Shown here: piece by piece, positions 1 to 55,959 of the stretch
Position numbering within the stretch: the stretch's first letter is position 1
Layout: the number at the start of each line of letters is the position of its first letter
Source: Eonycteris spelaea
Lineage: Eukaryota > Chordata > Mammalia > Chiroptera > Pteropodidae
Length of the DNA: 64,000 bases
Assembly: GCA_003508835.1 (NCBI GenBank)
Contig: PUFA01000312.1
Coordinates: 992,501-1,056,500, forward strand
Reading direction: 5' to 3'
Notes under the pieces: model-generated
What the model was told of the DNA's origin: nothing
The model's input: only the letters and a program-made list of their open reading frames with translations
Databases searched by the model: none
Program-made: the position numbers and the translations under genes

Positions 1-465
1 AGCTCCCAAGGGGGCAAGCTGATTCTGGGTTCCAGAATCTGTCGTGGGCAGTACTAGAGTAGAGGTCCAGTGGGGTTGGACTGTGGAGAGAGCCAGTGGG
101 GTTCCTAAGGAGGAACTCACTGGGCAGGGCTAAGAGGAGAACTGCCCAGTGAAGGCGAGTCTAAGGTGAGAAACAGCGGTTGGGACAAACAGAAAGAACC
201 CGCTCCCAAGGGAATTGTTGAATGGGCAAAGTCAGGGCTAAAGAGGACACCACCACCAGGAGGCTAAATGCAAGAGAAGGCTGGACACCCCGCCTGCTGG
301 GCAGCTAAGGAGAGATATGAGATCACAAGGTCTCAGGGTAGACAGGCGAGGGGGTGGGGGGGAGCTGACTGGATTGGAGGCACCTATGAGCTCCTTAGAG
401 CGTTTGTGCCAGTGGGAAGTGGACCTAATATTCCATTTGCCCTGATCTCCCTTTCCCATTCCTAG
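1..465 (+). other. PPFIA3 intron (window edge)
   Basis: This stretch precedes the first recognisable PPFIA3 exon and ends in a pyrimidine-rich acceptor (cctttcccattcctag). No exon, RNA gene or recognisable repeat was seen in it. The upstream PPFIA3 exons, which encode the amino-terminal part of the coiled coil, lie outside the window. Confidence 0.6.
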
Positions 466-13914
<13,449 letters not shown>

Positions 13915-14974
13915 TGCAGGCCTCCAGGTGAGGACCGTACCAGGCGATCTTGGGGTTCGGGGCGGCACGATGGATCTTCACTGCTCCACGTACTGCCCGG
14001 CCTCAATGCAGGTGACCTCGCTCGGATGGAAGAATCTATCAGAGGCTGGGCTGTCCCCCTTCCTGCCCAGAGTGTGGTGTCGCCGGGGAGCGCGGGCGGG
14101 GAAGCTCGCGCCGCGGACTGGACCATCTGTACCCACTAACGGGGAGTGCGCGTCCCCGCCTCACGAATGGACTGGGCCTGGACCAAACTACATGAAGTGG
14201 ACCGAGAGGGGGAAAGAAGAGGGCAGGAAGAAATCCTGCCCCAAACTTCCGCCTCCCTTTTCTCTACTTTGTAATTTATTGACCAGTTTCCGGTGGGAGA
14301 TGGGTGCCCATTCTCCGCGGGAATGGGGCGGGGCTTCCCTCCTGGGCCGCATGCGAGGGGAGGCTGATCCCTCCCCTTTCTCCTTCCCAGTTGCGGGGCC
14401 CAAGTCTTCCTTCTTCGTCCACAAGGAGGGGAGGGGGACTCGCTGCTACAAGCCTCGCGCCCTGTGCCACCCAGCACCGACCCGCTGCGTCGGGTCGCCG
14501 ACTCCCCGGGTCAGCTGTGGGCGGGGTCTCCTCGCCCTCCCCAGTGTCTCGTGTCCCCGGGGCCCCTCCGCCCTCCGTGCTGTGGCCGTGTCTGTGCCCC
14601 GGGGGTAGGGGGCGCAGAAGTGCGCTCCCCGTTCCCCTCCGGCCCCGGGGTTTGCATGGGAGAATCCTCTTTCCACGATGCCACTGGGCGACGTGGCGTG
14701 GGGGGAGGGAGGACGGTGGGGGAACACTTGCCCCCGACTCTTGGTCGGCCTCCCTGCCCCAGGCGTCACTCAGTGATCACGGGTAAAGAGAATTTGTTTC
14801 AAAAAGCTCCCGTGTTGACTGATTTATTTGTCAGGACCTTAAGAAAGCAAACCCACCCCGACGAGGACCCGGGACTCCAGGCCCCTCCTCCACCAGACCC
14901 ACAAGTCCAAGTCCCTAGTTCCCCACTCGCGTTCCCCGGTGCACCGAGAAGCCAGTGAGGTTTCGGGGAACACG

Positions 14975-14980
14975 TTTATT
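14975..14980 (-). terminator. HRC: HRC poly(A) signal
   Basis: TTTATT on the plus strand is AATAAA on the minus strand, about 67-72 bases downstream of the HRC stop. Cleavage would be expected around 14945-14965. It lies only 6 bp from the opposing PPFIA3 signal. Confidence 0.75.
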
Positions 14981-14986
14981 CAGAGA

Positions 14987-14992
14987 AATAAA
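14987..14992 (+). terminator. PPFIA3: PPFIA3 poly(A) signal
   Basis: A canonical AATAAA about 1.07 kb after the PPFIA3 stop is the only hexamer of this kind seen on the plus strand between the stop and the HRC coding region. Cleavage would be expected around 15003-15022, within the HRC 3' UTR. Confidence 0.7.
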
Positions 14993-15046
14993 TAGGGCCT
15001 GTGGAAAGGGGATGGAGGGCCAGGGAGGTAGGCCTGCGGGGCCGGG

Positions 15047-16669
15047 TCAGGGTTCCGGAGTTTCCAGCATGTCCGCCAGGGCCCTGGAGAGGAGGACGCA
15101 GAGGTTAGACAACCGAAATGTCCGAAGCTCACCCGGGGCGCTCAGAGATCCTTAACCTGCGCTTTTTACCGACGGGGAACTGGGGTCCCAAGGTCGTCCG
15201 ATAGCGCAGCGGGACAGCGCCACCCTAAACACGGCACTTAAACTACCCCTCCACACACTTACTGGTACAGGGACGAGGAGAAATAGTCGACGTAGCTTCC
15301 TGCGGGGGAGAAGAGAGGAACAGGCTAGAGGGGTATTCCACGGGCGAATTAGGCGGCCACTTTTCACTGAGTCTGGGATCAGAGCTAGTTCCGCTCCCTT
15401 TTCCTACTTCTTTCCCAAACCAAATTCCTTCCACTGGACTCCTTTGAAATTCCCGCTCGTTGCTCCCTTCTGGGTGTTCCCATTTCTCCAATATTTCCCA
15501 ATTCTCCAAATTTTCCCGCCCTTCGAATTCTTGCTTTGGCCCCGCCCACTCTATTCCAGCCCACCCCTCAAGCCTGCATCCATCCTTGCCTCCTAGGCTT
15601 CAGCATCTATTTCCAGCCTTTTCTCAGCCCAGGCTCCGCCCCTCCATGCTCGCCCCTCCCCGCCCAGACTCCCAGCCTTGGCCACGCCTCCACACCTAGT
15701 CCCGCCCCACAGCCTCCCAGCTCCGCCCCTCAGATTGGGCTCTGTGCCCACTAGGGTTCCCCTCGCTGGACCCCGCCCCTTCCTCAGGCTTCTCCTGAGC
15801 CCACCCACCACGCTCACCTGGAGTGCAGACGGTTTCGCAGACCAGAGGGCAGAGGTAGCAGAACTGACAGTGCTGAGGGCGGGGATAGATAGATAAAGCG
15901 TGAGTGGCAGGAGAGGTCAAAGACAGAGTCAGAGTGGGAGCGTAGTTAGGCGGAGGTTAAGGACAGGGGCAGGGTCGGGTGTGGAGTCAAGGCTGCATCA
16001 GGGGTAAGGTGTCAGTTTGAGGGCAGAAGCCAGGGTTTGGGGGCAGAAGGTGCTCAGAAGGTCCAGAGCCATCCTGAGGTGGGGTGGGGCCTTGAGCCCA
16101 GGGGTATGTCTCACCTGGCACTGGTCGCAGTGCTCTCCCATGTTCTCCTCGTCACAGTGACAGTTCTCACATTCAGTGCATCGCTAGGGATCGGAGGAGC
16201 CTGATTAGACGGAAACCCTAACCCCATCTGCGAGCCACCGGCCAGTCATCCACGCCGCCCCCAACCCCTCACCCTTCTTACCTCCAATGCTGAGCTCAGT
16301 ATCTTCCTCCATCCTGCCTGCCGGCCCACCCCCGCCCCCTGCCTAGTCTTTGTAGGGGACCTTCCTCCTCACAGCCACAGCAGCAGCTCAGGCCTCGGCT
16401 TTGCCTTCCTGAACCACTGCCCCACCCTCCTCCTTGGTCTGCTGGCCTCTGGCCTGTCCTGCATACAGCCCCAGAAGTGTCTTTCTTCACCTGGAACTTC
16501 CCCTGCCCCTCCTTTGCTCAGAGCCATCCTAAGGCACCCCAGGGCCCTGGGGCAAATTCCAGGAACAGCCTGGCGGGTGGACCTGGGCTGGGACGTACAT
16601 TGCAGAAGGAGCAGTAGCCACACAGGGACCCTGGCCGGTAGTTTCTGTACTCTTGGGCATCCTGCGGGC
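15047..16669 (-). CDS. HRC: HRC exons 2-6, cysteine-rich C-terminus
   Basis: Five short exons read without a break on the minus strand: GPQDAQEYRNYRPGSLCGY then CSFCN; RCTECENCHCDEENMGEHCD; HCQFCYLCPLVCETVCTPG; SYVDYFSSSLYQ; ALADMLETPEP. Lengths are 71, 69, 55, 37 and 37 coding bases with matching phases. The repeated CxxC spacing is the conserved C-terminal signature of HRC. Exon 2 has a second AG 8 bases inside the exon (cccgcag), but only the acceptor at 16670 keeps the frame. Introns here (180-518 bp) contain no recognised feature. Confidence 0.95.
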
Positions 16670-18389
16670 CTGTAGGGACAGGAGGGCAGAAGTGACCCAG
16701 ACTGGCTTGGCTCTTCCCTGCCCCCACCCGGCCAGATCACTTACCTGTGTCTTCATCCTCCTCACTGGAGCCACCTTCGGCCACCTCCCGCCTGGCCAGT
16801 GGATTGGGGATGATGGTGAATGGGAGCCCCTCCTCCTCGTCGTCCTCCTCCCCATGGTCTTGGCTTGGTGGGGCCTGAACCTCAGCCCTCTCTTCCCTCC
16901 TTTCCTCCTCCCCTTCCCCCTCCCTTGGCTCAGGCTGAGGCCATGACCTTCCTCCTCATCTTCCTCATCCCCCTGGTCCAGGCTGCGATGGTGAGTACCT
17001 TCTTCTTCCTGCTCTGAACCTTTATCATCTTCCTCCTGCGAGCTGTGGTCTTCTTCCTTCTCTATTTCTTTTTCCTCCTCAGAATCTCTCTCTTCCAAAT
17101 AGCTTCTATCCTTGATCTCTGTGTGTTCTGGGGGCTGGTGGCTAATCTCTTTAATGGACACTCTGTGGCCAGTCTCTTCATCTCTGTAGCCTTGTTGTCT
17201 ATGGCTGGATCTTGGTGACCAAGCTCGTCAGAGATGTCCTCATCTTCCCCCTTGGGGACCCTGTGGTGATGATGGCCAGGGACTTCTGTTTTATACTCAT
17301 CTGGTAAGTCTTCCTCTTCCGAGCTCTCGTGGCTTTCAGGTTGGTGACTTGCAACATGGTGGCTGAACTTGACTGTGATCTCCTCCTCCTCATCTCCAAG
17401 GCCGTGGTATGTCTGTGTATGTCTGTGAACCTGGTGCCAATGTTCAGTGGACACGTCCTCATCCTCATCTTCTTTGTCTTCAGGGCCTCGATATCCATGG
17501 CTGGGGACATGATGGTGGTTTCATCTGAGACATCATCCTCTTCCTTCTCATGGCCTCGGTGCCTGTGGGCCTGGTGTCCATACTCATCAGAGATGTCATC
17601 ATCTTCTTCTTCTTCGTGGCCTTGGTGACTGTGGGCTTGGTGTCCATACTCCTCAGAGACGTCATCATCATCATCATCTTCTTCTTCTTCTTCTTCTTCT
17701 TCTTCGTGGCCTCGTCGCCCGTGGTCTTGGTGTTTGTAGTCATCGGAGTCGTCATCTTCTTCATGGCCTTGGTGACTGTGGACCAGGTGTCCGTACTCAG
17801 CAGAAACACCCGCCTCCTCATCTTCATCATCCTCTTCCTCTCCATGGCCTCGGTGTACGTGCCTGATGACATGATGTTGATACTCACTAGACACCACTTC
17901 GTTCTCATCCTCGTCTTGATGGCTGTGGCTCCTGCGGCTGGGGGAGTGGTGCCGGGGCTCGGCTGAATTATCCATGTCCTCGTTCCCATCGCCTCTGTGT
18001 TCGTGGGCCTGCCCAGGGCGCTCTGTGAAGACCTCCTCGTCAGAGACGTTCTCGTCTCCGACCTCATGGCCTTGGTACCTGTGGCCTTGGAGTTGGTGAC
18101 CGGATTCCCTGGAGATGTGTTCGTGCTCTTCTCCGTGGTCTCCGTGCCTCCAGAATCGATGCCCTCTCCGTGGAAACATCCTTGTTCTCCGCCGCTTACG
18201 GCCGTGGGTGAGATGGCCAAACTCAACCTGACGTGTCCTCTGATGGCCCCACGACTCCTGCATTGCTGTTCCAGTTCTGGGGTCCGGCCTGGCTCCTCTC
18301 AGCTGCTGGGTCATGGCGCTGGGGAGCAGCAAGCCGGCCACGGCAACCCAGAGGAGACAAGTGCGCGTCCATGGCCCACAGTGGCCCAT
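15047..18389 (-). CDS. HRC: HRC, histidine-rich calcium-binding protein
   Basis: HRC is a lumenal sarcoplasmic-reticulum protein of striated muscle that binds Ca with low affinity and contacts triadin and SERCA2. Six exons were placed on the minus strand: 18389-16745, 16669-16599, 16183-16115, 15872-15818, 15299-15263 and 15083-15047 (TGA at 15049-15047). Exon 1 carries the signal peptide, His/acidic repeats and an acidic tail; exons 2-6 carry the Cys-rich C-terminus ending LADMLETPEP. The start at 18389 (MGHCGPW) is chosen because it leads into a hydrophobic signal sequence and AMTQQLRG, matching remembered human HRC. Exon 1 has several frame breaks (about 17515, 17208, 16915 and probably more at 18150-18310). 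Its total length still fits the splice phase. Confidence 0.93.
15300..15817 (-). other. HRC intron 4
   Basis: A 518-bp intron. It is C-rich on the plus strand (many cccgcccc phrases between 15600 and 15790). I see no repeat or RNA gene. Confidence 0.5.
16184..16598 (-). other. HRC intron 2
   Basis: A 415-bp intron bounded by a tccctag acceptor and a GTACGT donor on the minus strand. No repeat, RNA gene or additional exon was recognised. Confidence 0.5.
16745..18389 (-). CDS. HRC: HRC exon 1 (signal peptide, His/acidic repeats)
   Basis: The exon begins with a signal peptide (hydrophobic LLWVAVAGLLLPSAM). Repeat units of the form GHQAHSHQGHEEEEDDDISDEY follow between about 18030 and 17520, with runs of up to nine Glu and six Asp. 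After that come a degenerate segment (ITVKFSHHVASHQPESHESS), an acidic segment (SEEEKEIEKEEDHSSQEEDD) and the tail LPFTIIPNPLARREVAEGGS. These segments lie in different frames: frame changes occur at about 17510-17524, 17203-17214 and 16904-16927, each equivalent to one lost base. Reading straight through meets a stop at 17201-17199. Length (1645) is 1 mod 3, as required by the exon 2 phase, so the net change is a multiple of three. Confidence 0.88.
17520..18030 (-). repeat. HRC: HRC tandem His/acidic protein repeats
   Basis: On the minus strand, recurring blocks encode GHQAH-HQGHEEEEDDD-(V/I)S-EYGH. At least five recognisable units are visible: QHHVIRHVHRGHGEEEDDE, YGHLVHSHQGHEEDDDSDD, KHQDHGRRGHEEEEE, YGHQAHSHQGHEEEEDDD and YGHQAHRHRGHEKEEDD. 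His clusters and Glu/Asp runs are the proposed low-affinity Ca-binding region. Unit number is known to vary between species. Confidence 0.85.
17661..17706 (-). repeat. GAA/GAT trinucleotide run inside HRC coding sequence
   Basis: A near-pure run of ATC and TTC triplets on the plus strand encodes consecutive Glu then Asp residues (nine Glu, six Asp) in HRC. It is a coding microsatellite and therefore likely length-polymorphic. Confidence 0.85.
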
Positions 18390-18599
18390 GGGGACGGACA
18401 GGCAGCAGACCTTCTCCCAGGCTGGCTCCAGCTGCCGCTTGCGGCCATGCGAATACATGTTGAGGGTCCTTGTTTCTTTTTGGGTCTTTCTCTTTCTTTC
18501 TCTCTGTCTTTTCTTTGCCGTATCTCTTTCTGTCTTTTCCTGTCTGCCTTCCTCTGGCCCTTGCTCCCGGCTCTGGACACCCCTGTGAAGCATTCTCAG

Positions 18600-18700
18600 G
18601 AGCCCCCGGACCCCCCTCTTGGGCCCTCCCTGCCACTTCCCAGCCAATAGGGTCTCTCCCCTCCCCTCACTGTGGCTAAATTTACTCTCCCTGAGTTATT
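18600..18700 (-). promoter_or_regulatory. Candidate HRC core promoter with A/T-rich site
   Basis: About 290 bases upstream of the HRC ATG the minus strand reads GTAAATTTAG (18685-18676), one base from the MEF2 consensus YTAWWWWTAR. HRC is known to be a direct MEF2 target in cardiac and skeletal muscle, which makes the position plausible. The start site cannot be fixed from sequence alone. Confidence 0.35.
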
Positions 18701-19004
18701 CTGGGTTGGTTTGCCTGCCCTTCCCCTCCTGCTGCTCCTCCTCCCTGATGGGGAGGGGTGGGTGAAGGGGTCCCTCCTTAGCCAGGAGAGGGGAGCTTAG
18801 GCGCTTGACTTTGGACCACCAACTAATTCATGTTTGGGAACTGTAAAGACAATGACTAGACTTTGAGTGGGCCAGGTCGGGGGAGCCTGGGGCATCTGGG
18901 GGCAGGAGGGACTTATGTGAGCCATAAGGCCCCTACCATGGAAGGGTTAGGGGTTAGATTATGGGGGGGCTATTGGCCAGAATGGGATAATTTGCTGAGA
19001 GAGT

Positions 19005-19140
19005 AGATGCCGATATAAAGGCCTTGGAGAAGGACAAAAGGAACCCCTGGTCCCAGCACATGCACCCATGACCTCCTGTGCCTGGAACTCAGATCTGGGA
19101 GCAGGGGACGGGGCCAGGCCTAGGCTATAAATACATCAAG
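19005..19140 (-). promoter_or_regulatory. Candidate muscle regulatory element (MEF2-like)
   Basis: The interval between HRC and TRPM4 contains CTATAAATAC at 19125-19134 and gatataaagg near 19011. The first differs from the MEF2 consensus only at the last base. It lies about 740 bases upstream of the HRC start codon. Assignment to HRC rather than TRPM4 is inference. Confidence 0.3.
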
Positions 19141-19479
19141 GGGGTGGGGGCTCAGGTTACCCAGGAGGCTGCAGCTGTCCCCGTCAGGACGACCTGGCAG
19201 AAGACACGTGGTCCTGCCTGCCTGCGTGTCAATATCTCTCACTCTTCATCCTGTCACGTGGTTCCCATCCCCGTTTTTGGGGCGCCCTCTCTCTCTCACG
19301 ACCCCGTCCCACCTCCGCAGGAGTCTGGCCCCCCCTCGCCCCACTCTTGGGCTTGTCTTCCCCTCTCACTGTGAGCGTCTGTCCCCCGCCAGTCTTTGCT
19401 CCCCCTCTGGGTCAGCGTGTCCCCTCCCTCATCTCTGACATTCCCTCTCTGGATCTCTTGCACCCCTCCTGAGCCTCTG

Positions 19480-19692
19480 TCTCCCCCTCCAGCGTTCTCT
19501 GCCTGGAACTCCTGCCCCGCCCTTTACCCGCCGCCTCCCGCTCACGTGTCTCCTTGACTCCCCGCCCCCCCCTTCGCCCCGCCCCAGGCGGGGCTCGGAA
19601 GGCGGCCGATCCGGTTTGTCTAGAGCGGACCTGGTGTTGGGGTTGGTGAAGGGAATGTGGGGTGCCGGGTAGGTTGCGGCAGCTGCGGCGGC

Positions 19693-19716
<24 letters not shown>
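19480..19716 (+). promoter_or_regulatory. TRPM4: TRPM4 CpG-rich promoter and 5' UTR
   Basis: The 230 bases before and over the TRPM4 start codon are GC-rich with GC boxes (cgccccgccccagg near 19578, ggcggggctcgg near 19588) and no TATA box, as in a CpG-island promoter. The ATG at 19693 sits in gcggcATGG, a fair Kozak context. The transcription start is not determinable here. Confidence 0.6.
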
Positions 19717-53635
<33,919 letters not shown>

Positions 53636-53990
53636 GCCTTGCCAGTGGACTGCAGATGCTCACATGGGGAGTTTTTGCTCCCAGAATAAGGACTAGCTGG
53701 TCCTGAACCCCTGCACCTGGTGGCCTTGGCCTTGAGGTGGGCCCTATACCCACGGACTAGCACCTGGGTCACTGCAGGCCCACCAGAAGGAGTGTCATCC
53801 GTGCGACCCACAGCAGGCCCAGCCCCTCCCAGGACCAGCCTCACTCCAGGTGGGTCAGCCTCTGGAGCCCTGGCATGGCCTCTCCGAATGTGCGGCCACA
53901 GGCCACAGGGTCCTGGGCGGTAAAGGGACTACAGACTCCATCCACAGCTCCCCACACCGGGAAATAAAGCCATTTTAGAGGAGTGGGGCC
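53636..53990 (+). other. TRPM4: TRPM4 3' UTR
   Basis: About 350 bases lie between the TGA and the expected cleavage position after AATAAA at 53963-53968. No further feature was seen. Confidence 0.75.
53963..53968 (+). terminator. TRPM4: TRPM4 poly(A) signal
   Basis: Canonical AATAAA about 330 bases after the TRPM4 stop, in gggaaataaagccattttag. It is the only hexamer of its kind seen in the interval. Confidence 0.85.
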
Positions 53991-54724
53991 TGGATGCTTG
54001 ATTCTTGGGGAACTGGTGGGTATCTAGACCTTTTTAGGATGGGGGCTAGCGCTGGGGGTGGGTTTGGGGTCCTTGGTCAGTTTGCTGCTGTATTTCAGAT
54101 ATTTCGGGATCCATTCCATCCTGTCAGCCGCCCCACTGTTCCAGTGTGACTGAGGCCCGGCGCCTTTCGTCTGCACTATTTTGAGGGCTCTCACTTCAGT
54201 GAGACAAGAACCCCAACCGTCTGCACCCCTAGAGTCAGAGATAAAAGCAAATGACTTCGCGGCATGGGGGTGGCGGGCGCTGTGTACATCTGCTCTGGCG
54301 ACGGGGAACAGATGATGCAGATTTGAGCAGATAACTGCATATGTGTCTTTAAAAAGTCTAATTAGTGGAAAATTACAGGCCACGCATGCATGCAATTGAA
54401 GCAAATATGCATCATTATACATGCAGTTTAACTAAACAACCTATAACGAACTAAACTGGTAATGACAAGGCTGAACTGACAGCAATTATTAGTTAAATAG
54501 CAAGAAAGACACCAACAACCAACACATCCAAAAGTCAAAACCAAAACATCCTTTCTCCAAATTGGAGGAGTTCCAGCTAACTGCTACTTCGGGCACAGAG
54601 TGGCTTTGAAACATTGCCAAGTGTTGTGTGGCAACCAGATTCCTCTGGGAGATGCGGAATTAGTTCTCACAAACCCGAGTGGTAATAATAATAATAACAG
54701 TAATGACGGCGGTGGCAATGACAG

Positions 54725-54960
54725 TAACAGCTAACACGCACAGGGCACTATGCGTCTGGCATTGGGTTAAGTGCTTCACGCGAGTCACGTGGATGAGTTC
54801 TCACAAAAACCAGGTAAGGTAGGAACTAATGTCTCCATTTTGCAGAGAGGAAAACTGAGGCACAGAGAAGTGATTCACAAGAGGTCACATGGCTAGCAAG
54901 CGGCCAAGTTTGCATAGAACTCGGCATCTGGACCCAAAGCCCTTGGGAAGCACTAACTTG
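54725..54960 (-). repeat. MIR SINE, nearly full length
   Basis: The plus strand reads as reverse-complement MIR: ttgggttaagtgcttcacg, tgagttctcacaaaaaccag, tccattttgcagagaggaaa, actgaggcacagagaagtga and aggtcacatggctagcaagc. Confidence 0.82.
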
Positions 54961-55959
54961 TGCTTGGAGATGTCAGATGCTACAGAGCCCTGGGAGCTCA
55001 CTCAGCCTGCACGCCCTGTTTATCACCGTTGAAATATCTGTGTAACAGGAAGACTCAGGTCGGGTAGATAGGATAGCAATCTGACATGAGTCATCAAAAT
55101 AGAGAGTTACATCCTCTCACTTCATTTCCACACATAAACCAATTGGGAAACCAAAAGTCCCTTAATTGAAGGAGAGGCTGGGCACTCTTGAGGAATCACA
55201 CTGAAGTACTGCTATAAGTTTATATTTTAAATCTTCCCTGCGGGCATATTTTTCCTCTATGAACCTACTTCACTTCTCCATTGCACAGCCCTCGTGGTGT
55301 GTAGCCTGACCTCTCTGCATGACATTGGTGACTACAGAGGAAAATTCTCCATCCGTCCTGGTGCTGTGATTTTGCAAGCCACACAGAGTTTAACTGGGTC
55401 ATTACGAAGGTGGAAAATATTCCCTCTTAGGAGTGATGGCAGGTCACCATCAAGGCCGGTGACTGGGTGTCCAGTAACCAAGAGTGGGCAGCGTAGCCAT
55501 GACCTGCTAATCTCGGGTCCTCTGGAAGGGCTGCTGAGGCGTGGGACATCTGTGGCATCCACTGGCTGGGGATCCATCCAGGTCCCCCAACGTGTCTGCT
55601 CCAGGTCTCAGATGTGGGGCAGGATGCGTTGCCATCAGCAAAATATGAAAGCCATAAACTAGCAGGTCATTTGAAAGAGAGGTGTATTTTATACAAAGGA
55701 AAACTCCAGAGCCTGCAGGTCGTCAGAGGTGGGAGGGAGCACTGAGGACCCAGGAATGAAAGCGCTGTGTGACTGCAGGCGGAGAAAATAGTAACTTAAA
55801 AAGGCAGGTGGGGCTTGAGGAATTGGAGCCATAAATGTGGCCAAAACCGAAAATAGATTTGGGGTTTAGGCTTTTCTTCTGTGCAGCAAAGACTTAGACA
55901 AGGCAAAGGGCTGCCACTCAAAATTCAGACATGGATTTGAGAGCACTGTGGGTATTGGA

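Larger units (their letters stand above)
13915..15015 (+). other. PPFIA3: PPFIA3 3' UTR
   Basis: About 1.1 kb of GC- and CpG-rich sequence lies between the PPFIA3 stop and a canonical AATAAA at 14987. Several open frames of 60-267 codons occur on both strands, but none resembles a known protein, and high GC explains them. The expected cleavage position, 10-30 bases past the signal, falls inside the 3' UTR of HRC on the other strand. Confidence 0.7.

Noticed and set aside
13915..14960. Open frames on both strands after the PPFIA3 stop (up to 267 codons)
   Set aside because: They lie in the GC-rich 3' UTR, overlap one another in several frames and resemble no protein.
15047..18389. HRC as a genuine lineage pseudogene
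   Set aside because: Similar single-base breaks occur in PPFIA3 and TRPM4 and net exon phase is kept, so sequence error is more likely; not formally excluded.
17199..18647. A single 482-codon minus-strand frame as the HRC protein
   Set aside because: It begins upstream of the signal-peptide methionine and is out of the conserved frame after about 17512, so neither its start nor its end is likely real.
55294..55662. A 122-codon plus-strand frame in the intergenic region
   Set aside because: No similarity to a known protein and no neighbouring exon signals; likely chance.
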